From Verrucomicrobia bacterium UBA6775 (GTDB lineage Bacteria; Verrucomicrobiota; Verrucomicrobiia; Limisphaerales; UBA1096), in contig DKGH01000049.1 in NCBI GenBank assembly GCA_002453165.1, positions 1 to 11,240 of the forward strand: 11,240 nucleotides of DNA, read 5' to 3'. The position numbers were made by a program, and so were the translations under genes. A model generated the notes under the pieces. The model was not told the origin of the DNA and ran no database searches. It worked only from the letters and a program-made list of their open reading frames with translations. Positions 5,760-11,240 of the stretch are shown here, piece after piece. How positions within the stretch are numbered: the first letter of the stretch is position 1; each line of letters opens with the position of its first letter.

Positions 5760-8150
5760 ATGAAAAAACTACAAACTACCATCGCGACACTTTGTACGGC
5801 GGGGGCGTTGGCGCTCCCGATCATGCCGGTGCAGGCTGCGGAAAAGACCAGCTTCGAGGCGGTCACAGCCAAGCTCGACCCGAACGGCCATCTGTACGCC
5901 TACATGAACACGGCCAAGGCGATGAAGCAGCTCGATCAAATGATCGAGAGCATGCTGGAAATGACCCGGGAAGGCGGAGAAGACTCGTTCATCAACAACC
6001 CGCTGTTCGGACCGATGATTGGTGGTCTCGTTGATGCCATCAAGCCGGCCTACGATGAGAGCGGCCTGAACCAGATCGGAGGAGTGGGAATGAGCAGTTT
6101 CGCATTAAAGGAGGATCTTTGGCGGAGCAAAATGTACGCACATCGAAACAGTCAAGAGAGCGAGGGTCTAATATGGAAAATGCTTGGCGATACGCCGCAT
6201 GATCTGGCCGTCCTCGATTTGGCCCCGGAGGACACTGGCATCCTCGCCCACACCAACCTCAACATCAACGCCCTGTTGAAATGGATCGACCTTATTTCCG
6301 AGAAAATCAACAACGGGCAAACCCTCACCGCGGACATGCCCACCGAGGTTCGGGATATTCTCAACTCGTACGACGGTGAAGTTGGCTTTTTGATGACGCT
6401 GGATCCAAATAAAGAATTAACTTTGCCAGGTTTCATGTTTCAGATGGAAGAGGACATTGTCATGGACTCCTTCTCCTTTGCTTTGTTGCTGCGCGCAAAG
6501 GACGATAAAATTCTTACCATGATGAACGACGCCATGGCCGGAGGGTTTGCACCACCACAAAAAACCAAGGTCGGACTTGTCACTCTAAACTCCATCCCTC
6601 TACCCATGCCAATCCCGATTCCGGGACTTGATATCTCACCGTGCTACTTTCAGATTGACGATTACATGGTTTTAGCCTCCTCGACTGCAATGGGGAAAAG
6701 CATCATCGAGGCTAAAAACGATAAAGGGCGCCTCAAAGACACAGATGAATTTAAAGCTGTGACAAAGGGGATAGACCTAAAGGCCAACGGTATAATCTTT
6801 ACAAGTTCCAAGGCAAATGAATGGGGCATGAAAATCAATGAATTGAGCATGGGGCAACTACCAGAGGAGTTAAAAAGCACCATGCAAATTTATCTGGATT
6901 ACACAAAGCAGATGAAGGGAATGGTGTCTCTGGTTAAATCCGACAAGGACGGAGTCATGATCGAAACCCACTCATCTGTTAACTTATTTGGAGAATACAT
7001 GGTGCACACCTTCGCCAGCGTCGCCATCATGGTCGCCAACTCGCTGCAACAGTTCAACGACTCCGGCATGTTCGAGGATCTCAACGACTTCGGCGGTTTG
7101 GACGAGGGACCGGGTGCGTTTAACGAACCTTTTGAGAAACCGGCTTTCGAGCCTTCCCCGGCCGGCAAGCTGGCCATCGCCAGCTGGGTCAAGGGCGAGG
7201 AAGTTGACCTGTCCGAGGGCGTCAACGTCGTCGAGTTTTGGGCGACTTGGTGCCCACCCTGCCTCACCAGCATCCCGCACCTGACCGCGATGCAAAATCG
7301 GTACAAGCAGCACGGAGTCAACATTATCGGGATCACCGATGAACCGCTCAGGACCGTCGAGCCGTTTGTCAAGAAAATGGGCGAAAAAATGGACTACATC
7401 GTGGCGATCGACGATGCCAAGGCTACCTCACGAGAATACATGGGGCGTTACGGTGTCGGCGGCATCCCGCACGCGTTCGTTGTCAAGGACGGCACTGTCG
7501 TCTGGCACGGGCATCCCATGTCCGGGCTCGATGAAGCCATCGAGGAGGCCATCGGGGGTGTTGCGACCAAATCCAACGCAGATCATCTCAAGGATTTTTA
7601 CGCGAAATACGAGACCGCCGAAGAGGATCGACTGACCGAGGAACAGATACAGCAGATCGCCCAGGGTGAGGATGACCGCAGCAACATCCCGAAGGAATAC
7701 GCCGTCTTTCACATCAACGGCACCGGGTTCACCGCGAACATCACACTCACCCAGCCGGACGGGAGCAACCCGTACGAGGTACCGGAGCATCAAGGCACGC
7801 AGAAATTCGTCGATGGAAAATATTACTACTTCGAGGGGAGCATCCCCAAGCCGGACGGAGGATTCGACCACATACAGAATGTTTATCATCTCAGCTCGGA
7901 TCGCGAGCGATTCGTCTCCCACGGCATGTTCAACAACCAACTGAACTCGGTGGGCGTCGGAAAGGTGACTGGCGAGGACAGCCTCAAGTGGACTGGAAGC
8001 GTGGTGATGGACAACCCGGTGCAGGGCACCTCGATCATGACCTTCACCGGCTCCGAGCGTTGCAGCAAAGAGAAGTTTGAATTCAGCGGCACGGCGTACC
8101 TCAACGGCGAGCCGTGGTTCAAGCGCAATGAGATTTTCACGAAACAATAA
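5760..8150 (+). CDS. exported protein: unknown N-terminal module fused to a TlpA/ResA-like thioredoxin domain
   Basis: The protein has 796 residues from the ATG at 5760. A GTG at 5733 would add nine residues ahead of the signal peptide, so it is not used. The signal peptide (1-26) ends in PVQA before AEKTSF. Residues ~32-430 form a module shared with the next gene; I do not recognise its family. Residues ~465-600 are a thioredoxin-like domain with FWATWCPPC (Cys498 and Cys501) and the cis-proline GGIPHAF (Pro570), typical of TlpA/ResA thiol-disulfide oxidoreductases, which usually reduce disulfides outside the cytoplasm. Residues ~645-796 are a beta-rich extra domain (EYAVFHINGTGF, YYYFEGSI, KFEFSGTAYLNG) of unknown function. 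Bases 6661-6960 are about 43% GC by hand count (128/300), while 60-base blocks in the thioredoxin part count at 60-72%. The change is sharp near 7000, which suggests a mosaic history. No strong Shine-Dalgarno sequence; a candidate promoter lies at 5707-5734. Confidence 0.85.
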   Translation: MKKLQTTIATLCTAGALALPIMPVQAAEKTSFEAVTAKLDPNGHLYAYMNTAKAMKQLDQMIESMLEMTREGGEDSFINNPLFGPMIGGLVDAIKPAYDESGLNQIGGVGMSSFALKEDLWRSKMYAHRNSQESEGLIWKMLGDTPHDLAVLDLAPEDTGILAHTNLNINALLKWIDLISEKINNGQTLTADMPTEVRDILNSYDGEVGFLMTLDPNKELTLPGFMFQMEEDIVMDSFSFALLLRAKDDKILTMMNDAMAGGFAPPQKTKVGLVTLNSIPLPMPIPIPGLDISPCYFQIDDYMVLASSTAMGKSIIEAKNDKGRLKDTDEFKAVTKGIDLKANGIIFTSSKANEWGMKINELSMGQLPEELKSTMQIYLDYTKQMKGMVSLVKSDKDGVMIETHSSVNLFGEYMVHTFASVAIMVANSLQQFNDSGMFEDLNDFGGLDEGPGAFNEPFEKPAFEPSPAGKLAIASWVKGEEVDLSEGVNVVEFWATWCPPCLTSIPHLTAMQNRYKQHGVNIIGITDEPLRTVEPFVKKMGEKMDYIVAIDDAKATSREYMGRYGVGGIPHAFVVKDGTVVWHGHPMSGLDEAIEEAIGGVATKSNADHLKDFYAKYETAEEDRLTEEQIQQIAQGEDDRSNIPKEYAVFHINGTGFTANITLTQPDGSNPYEVPEHQGTQKFVDGKYYYFEGSIPKPDGGFDHIQNVYHLSSDRERFVSHGMFNNQLNSVGVGKVTGEDSLKWTGSVVMDNPVQGTSIMTFTGSERCSKEKFEFSGTAYLNGEPWFKRNEIFTKQ

Positions 8151-8167
8151 ACGATCACCCAAAACCG

Positions 8168-8173
8168 AAAGGA
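8168..8173 (+). promoter_or_regulatory. ribosome binding site of the lipoprotein paralogue
   Basis: AAAGGA lies nine bases upstream of the ATG at 8183. It is the best Shine-Dalgarno-like sequence in the window; most other genes here lack one. It supports the chosen start and independent initiation after the 32-base gap. Confidence 0.6.
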
Positions 8174-8182
8174 AACCATTTC

Positions 8183-10045
8183 ATGAAAAACAAAACTAAA
8201 CTACTCACGACACTCACGGCCGGGTTGGCGATCGCTTTTACCGGCTGCAGCGACCCCGCACCGGGCGGCAACACCAGCGGCGGCGGCGGTGAATCCGCCG
8301 TGCCCAACAGCTTTGCCGCTGTCACAGCCAAGCTCGACAAGGGTGGCGATGTGTTTCTCTACTACAGTGCTGAGCAAGTCATTTCCACCGCAGAGCAATA
8401 TGTCAATACTCTCACCCAGAGCAATCAAGCAATGGGAACGGTCGAGGATATGGTTAAAGTAGGTAAAGCCGCCCTTAACCAGAGTGGCATAAAGGATATT
8501 AGCGGCATGGGGATGAGTAGTGTGGAGTTCGAGGAAGGCATGTTTCGCAACAAGGTATTCATCCATCATGACGAGTCTAAGTCAGATGGGAAAATGTGGA
8601 CACTGCTTGGCTCTGAACCCCATGACCTTGCCATGCTCAAGCTCCTCCCGGCCGACACCGCCCTCGCCTTCTCGCATGAGATTCACCCGAAAGCCCTGCT
8701 TGACTGGATCCCGGACCTGATTGATGCGAGTGGCGCCCCACCTGAGGTCAAGGGGCAGTTCGAAATGTCCCTCCAGATGGCCAACGCCCAGTTCGGCCTT
8801 GATGGTCTACTTGCCTCGTTTGACAACGAGATCGGCATGTTCGCCACACTCGATGTAAGCGAAACTGTGCAACTACCTCCGCCGCTTAACGAGTTACCCA
8901 TGCCGAGCTTTGCCATCATGGCCAAGGTCAAGGACGACAAACTCAGCGACTTCGTGTTCGACGCACTCCAGCAAGTCGGCGGGCCGGACATGGAAAAACG
9001 GACCGTGGCCGGAATCGAAATGCTTGTCATCACCGAACCCGCCCCCATGCCAGTGCCGTTGGCTCCCGCATTCTTCCGCTTGGGCGACTTTTTCGTCATC
9101 GCCAACACGGAGGACTTTGCCAAACGCATCGTGGCCACCCACAACGGCGACGAGAAAAACCTGACCACCACCGAAGAGTTTCAGCGCTTGGCCAAGGGCC
9201 TCGATCTCAAGGGTAACCACTTCTTCTTTGCTGGTGATAAAATTGGTAAAGCGATAAACCCGATCATGCAGCAGGCCATGCAAGCTGACGGCATACCGGA
9301 CAACTTACTTGGTATGGACTGGGAGAACTCCTACAATATGCAAACTCTGGGCGTGGTGCGGATGGACAAGGATGGAATCATGCTGGAGAACCATTCACAA
9401 AATGGAATCTTCAACTCTGTCATGATGCAGGCCGGCCTCATCCCGGTCAGCGTCGGCGCCGGCATGCTCCTCCCCTCCCTGGCCAACGCAAAGGCAAAGG
9501 CACAGCGTATCTCCTGCGTCAACAACCTGAAGCAGATCGGCATCGCCACACGAATTTACGCCGTTGACCATCAAGATCGGTTCCCGTGGCAGGTTCCAAC
9601 GACAGCGGGAGGAACAGCCGATGTCGCCAAGCCGAAATCCGACACAACCGCCCTGCTCGATACAGACGGCAAGCCCATCTTCGATGCCAACGCCTGGCTA
9701 CACTTTCAGGCGTTATCGAATGAGTTGTCCAACCCCAAGGTGCTCCGCTGCCCGACGGATGGTTCACGGACCTTGGCCAACACATTCGCCTCCAAAAAAC
9801 CTCGGGGTGCTATAGGCAGTAATATCATTCCGTTCGACAAAAATTCGGTGAGCTACTGGCTCCGCACCGACCCGGAGGTGGACGAGCAACGCCCGAATGA
9901 AGTCATGGTCGTCTGCGCTCACCATGACGGGCAATATAACATGCTTTTAACTGACAGTTCGGTTCAACAATGCTCCTGGAATAAATTAGCCCAGTATTTT
10001 CAAGACATGTCTAAACCAATAAGGATTGGATTCCCACAGCGTTGA
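8183..10045 (+). CDS. predicted lipoprotein: unknown module fused to a pseudopilin-like H-X9-D domain
   Basis: The protein has 620 residues. The N-terminus MKNKTKLLTT...AIAFTGC has a lipoprotein signal with Cys22, followed by a Gly/Ser-rich linker (28-37), so it is probably membrane-anchored. Residues ~44-410 are paralogous to the N-terminal module of the preceding gene: across residues 111-160 of both proteins 22 of 50 are identical without gaps. Shared landmarks are AVTAKLD, PHDLA, KDDK, GIDL/GLDLK and DKDGxM. At ~425 the sequence changes to AGMLLPSLANAKAKAQ and SCVNNLKQIG, the downstream half of a Verrucomicrobia/Planctomycete pseudopilin. It ends with His581-x9-Asp591-Ser592, a variant of the H-X9-DG motif. 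The usual prepilin leader (FTLIELLVVIA-type) is absent, so processing by prepilin peptidase is unlikely. The gene follows its paralogue by 32 bases, has a good Shine-Dalgarno sequence and is followed by a terminator, so the pair is probably one operon. The function is unknown. Confidence 0.85.
   Translation: MKNKTKLLTTLTAGLAIAFTGCSDPAPGGNTSGGGGESAVPNSFAAVTAKLDKGGDVFLYYSAEQVISTAEQYVNTLTQSNQAMGTVEDMVKVGKAALNQSGIKDISGMGMSSVEFEEGMFRNKVFIHHDESKSDGKMWTLLGSEPHDLAMLKLLPADTALAFSHEIHPKALLDWIPDLIDASGAPPEVKGQFEMSLQMANAQFGLDGLLASFDNEIGMFATLDVSETVQLPPPLNELPMPSFAIMAKVKDDKLSDFVFDALQQVGGPDMEKRTVAGIEMLVITEPAPMPVPLAPAFFRLGDFFVIANTEDFAKRIVATHNGDEKNLTTTEEFQRLAKGLDLKGNHFFFAGDKIGKAINPIMQQAMQADGIPDNLLGMDWENSYNMQTLGVVRMDKDGIMLENHSQNGIFNSVMMQAGLIPVSVGAGMLLPSLANAKAKAQRISCVNNLKQIGIATRIYAVDHQDRFPWQVPTTAGGTADVAKPKSDTTALLDTDGKPIFDANAWLHFQALSNELSNPKVLRCPTDGSRTLANTFASKKPRGAIGSNIIPFDKNSVSYWLRTDPEVDEQRPNEVMVVCAHHDGQYNMLLTDSSVQQCSWNKLAQYFQDMSKPIRIGFPQR
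9187..9196. repeat. CTTGGCCAAG iterated palindrome, copy 6
   Basis: A perfect copy encoding Leu-Ala-Lys (residues 336-338) in the lipoprotein paralogue. The aligned position in the other paralogue reads AVTKGIDL, with no palindrome. A one-mismatch copy CTTGGCCAAC lies in the same gene at 9772-9781. Confidence 0.8.
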
Positions 10046-10059
10046 GTGATCCAAACCCC

Positions 10060-10114
10060 ATCAGGCTACAAAGATTCCCTCGGTAACAACCGCAACAGCC
10101 TGATTGAGTTTTTT
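10060..10114 (+). terminator. rho-independent-type terminator of the paralogue operon
   Basis: ATCAGGCT (10060-10067) pairs perfectly with AGCCTGAT (10097-10104). The intervening bases contain a smaller CGGT-AACA-ACCG hairpin (10081-10092). After TGAG comes a six-T run (10109-10114). It starts 15 bases past the lipoprotein stop codon. The loop is larger than usual, so efficiency is uncertain. Confidence 0.6.
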
Positions 10115-10139
10115 GCCCGATGCGATGTGAAGCATTCAA

Positions 10140-10209
10140 CGGACTCGCAGGCTCGCCCCTCCACTTCGACGACCAAGCACAAAACTGGAGGGACGAGCCT
10201 GCGAGTCCG
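10140..10209. repeat. long inverted repeat (24-bp arms), REP/MITE-like
   Basis: The arm beginning CGGACTCGCAGGCTCG (10140-10163) is complementary to the arm ending CGAGCCTGCGAGTCCG (10186-10209), with a single mismatch over 24 positions and a 22-base loop. It lies between the terminator and the dehydrogenase gene. No U-run follows. The near-perfect pairing suggests a recently acquired or maintained palindromic element; copies elsewhere in the genome would confirm a REP- or MITE-type repeat. Confidence 0.75.
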
Positions 10210-10237
10210 CAAAAGAACCAATCCCGCCACGCCACTG

Positions 10238-10315
10238 CACCCTCTGCGTTTAAAAATGGCGTGCGCCGTTTCGTGGCTTCGCCTATGCTGTGGCGCACAC
10301 CGATTTTTGAGGGTG
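10238..10315. repeat. second, imperfect inverted repeat upstream of the dehydrogenase gene
   Basis: The core arms GTGCGCC (10261-10267) and GGCGCAC (10292-10298) are perfect. They extend with small mismatches to AAAAAT (10252-10257) against ATTTTT (10303-10308), and further to CACCCTC (10238-10244) against GAGGGTG (10309-10315), with a 7-base insertion in the left arm. The loop carries a small GGC-TTC-GCC stem. The layered matches look like a decayed palindromic mobile element rather than a simple hairpin. It ends 47 bases before the dehydrogenase start, so it may lie in its leader or promoter region. Confidence 0.6.
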
Positions 10316-10362
10316 GTCCCGCCGCCTTCCGGTCTTTTTAACCGAAAAAACAAAACAACATC

Positions 10363-11240
10363 ATGTCTCAAAAAGTAGGATTTGTGGGAGTCGGCCGTAT
10401 GGGCGCCAATATGGCCCGCCGACTGAAGGATTGCGGATACGAAGTCTCCGCCGTTTATGACATTCGCAGCGAAGCCGCCAGCGAACTGGCCGCCGAGCTT
10501 GGCACCACCGCATGCAGTACGCTCGCACAGGTCACCGAGTTGTCCGACGTCATCATCACCGTGGTGATCGACGACGCCTCGATGCGCACCATCTTTGCTG
10601 GCGAAGGTGACAGCCTGTTGACAGGGGCTGAGGGCCGCGTGTTTATCAACTGTGCCACCATCAGCCCGGCCGTCCACATGGAGGTTGAGGGCTTGGCCAA
10701 GACGGCCGGCGCGGAGTCTCTCGAGGGCTGCATGGCCTCCAGCATCACGCAGGCCCGCGAAGGCACACTCTACCTGATGCTTGGCGGCGAGAAGGCCACC
10801 TACGACAAGGTGGAGGAACTGCTCAGCAAACTGTCCGTCAACAAGCGCTACGTCGGCACCGCCGGCAAGGCGGCCCAGGTCAAGGCACTGGTGAACATGG
10901 TGATGAACATCAACACAGCCGGCTTAGCCGAGGGACTGGGCTTGGCCGATGCACTTGGCCTCGACCTGAACATGGTGATGGAGATTTTCTCCCAGACCGG
11001 CGCCAACTCCCGTGTCCTCGAGACCGACGGCGAGGACATGCGCGACCGCGACCACGAGTGCTACTTCTCCGGCGCGCACGCAGCCAAGGACTCCGGCATC
11101 GCGCTGGCGCTTGGCCAAGCGGAGGGCCTGAACCTGCCGATGGCCGCCGCCTCAAAGGGGCAGTTCGACACGATGATCGAAAAAGGCATCGGCGAACTGG
11201 ACAAGTCCGGCGTGGCTGAGCTGACATTCAAGGGCCGCAC
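10363..11240 (+). CDS. 3-hydroxyisobutyrate-dehydrogenase-family NAD(P)-dependent oxidoreductase (3' end beyond window)
   Basis: The 292 visible residues start MSQKVGFVGVGRMGANMARRL, with the Rossmann GxGxMGxxMA dinucleotide loop (9-18) at the N-terminus. The all-helical C-terminal half contains GKAAQVKALVNMVMNINTAG, with Lys174 and Asn178 as the family's catalytic Lys and conserved Asn. Members oxidise beta-hydroxyacids such as 3-hydroxyisobutyrate, tartronate semialdehyde or related succinic-semialdehyde-type compounds in the cytoplasm. The usual substrate motif DAPVSGG is replaced by EGCMASS (121-127), while the following EGTLYLMLGG is kept, so substrate preference may differ from classical enzymes. 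Typical members are 290-300 residues, so only a few codons are missing. The ATG at 10363 follows an A-rich leader without a Shine-Dalgarno sequence; the terminator and repeats upstream imply its own promoter, which I could not place. Confidence 0.88.
   Translation, partial: MSQKVGFVGVGRMGANMARRLKDCGYEVSAVYDIRSEAASELAAELGTTACSTLAQVTELSDVIITVVIDDASMRTIFAGEGDSLLTGAEGRVFINCATISPAVHMEVEGLAKTAGAESLEGCMASSITQAREGTLYLMLGGEKATYDKVEELLSKLSVNKRYVGTAGKAAQVKALVNMVMNINTAGLAEGLGLADALGLDLNMVMEIFSQTGANSRVLETDGEDMRDRDHECYFSGAHAAKDSGIALALGQAEGLNLPMAAASKGQFDTMIEKGIGELDKSGVAELTFKGR
10692..10701. repeat. CTTGGCCAAG iterated palindrome, copy 7
   Basis: A perfect copy encoding Leu-Ala-Lys in the dehydrogenase gene, in the segment before the substrate motif where family members vary. 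Confidence 0.8.
11108..11121. repeat. CTTGGCCAAG iterated palindrome, copy 8 (14-bp perfect palindrome)
   Basis: CGCTTGGCCAAGCG encodes Leu-Gly-Gln in a C-terminal helix of the dehydrogenase. Its 14-bp form differs from copy 1 only in the outermost pair. Confidence 0.85.

Noticed and set aside
5317..8234. Two copies of GCGATCGC (HIP1)
   Set aside because: Two copies in this length are only mildly above chance for a GC-rich sequence and show no pattern.
10066..10677. 203-codon minus-strand open frame spanning the intergenic repeats and the start of the dehydrogenase gene
   Set aside because: It runs through two inverted repeats and antisense to the well-supported Rossmann start; no recognisable protein features.
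1..11240. CRISPR arrays, tRNA or rRNA genes, transposases
   Set aside because: I looked for regular direct repeats with spacers, tRNA-like cloverleafs, rRNA motifs and transposase motifs and saw none.

Overview
The window looks like part of a chromosome from a Verrucomicrobiota-type bacterium (or a close relative in the PVC group). The clues are exported WRG-motif PQQ-like propellers, a signal-peptide SGNH hydrolase, a pseudopilin-type domain with the SCxNNLKQIG and H-X9-D signatures, weak or absent Shine-Dalgarno sequences, and several short intergenic palindromes. The taxonomic call is inference from family knowledge and was not checked against a database.

Layout. (a) Positions 1-2919 are transcribed leftward, in the order sugar-nucleotidyltransferase (2919-2167), SGNH/GDSL hydrolase (2165-1470), PQQ-like beta-propeller protein (1378-98). 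The first two are 1 base apart. The third follows after 91 bases that hold a small hairpin. A possible start of another leftward gene lies at 24-1. (b) 2920-3322 is a divergent intergenic region with a tandem 13-bp repeat, A-tracts and a candidate leftward promoter. (c) 3323-5482 encodes an exported thioredoxin-NHL propeller protein with the same architecture and CCINC motif as animal NHLRC2. (d) 5483-5759 carries a palindromic element and a candidate promoter. (e) 5760-8150 and 8183-10045 are tandem paralogues that share a ~400-residue N-terminal module of unknown function. The first continues into a TlpA/ResA-like thioredoxin domain plus an extra C-terminal domain. The second is a predicted lipoprotein that continues into a pseudopilin-like H-X9-D domain without the usual prepilin leader. 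A convincing terminator follows. (f) 10046-10362 has that terminator and two large inverted repeats. (g) 10363 to the window end is a 3-hydroxyisobutyrate-dehydrogenase-family oxidoreductase, cut off by the window edge.

Two of the central proteins carry thioredoxin folds and both have signal peptides, so the middle of the window probably serves redox or protein-quality work outside the cytoplasm. The leftward cluster may serve cell-surface glycan or envelope metabolism, but the link is weak.

The most unusual signal is at DNA level. The perfect palindrome CTTGGCCAAG occurs eight times in 11.2 kb (about 0.01-0.02 expected by chance), with at least five further one-mismatch copies. It lies both inside and outside genes, and four copies are in the poorly constrained ends of a single gene. 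It behaves like a highly iterated palindrome (compare cyanobacterial HIP1) and is the best candidate for something undescribed. The second notable item is the tandem paralogue pair with swapped C-terminal domains.
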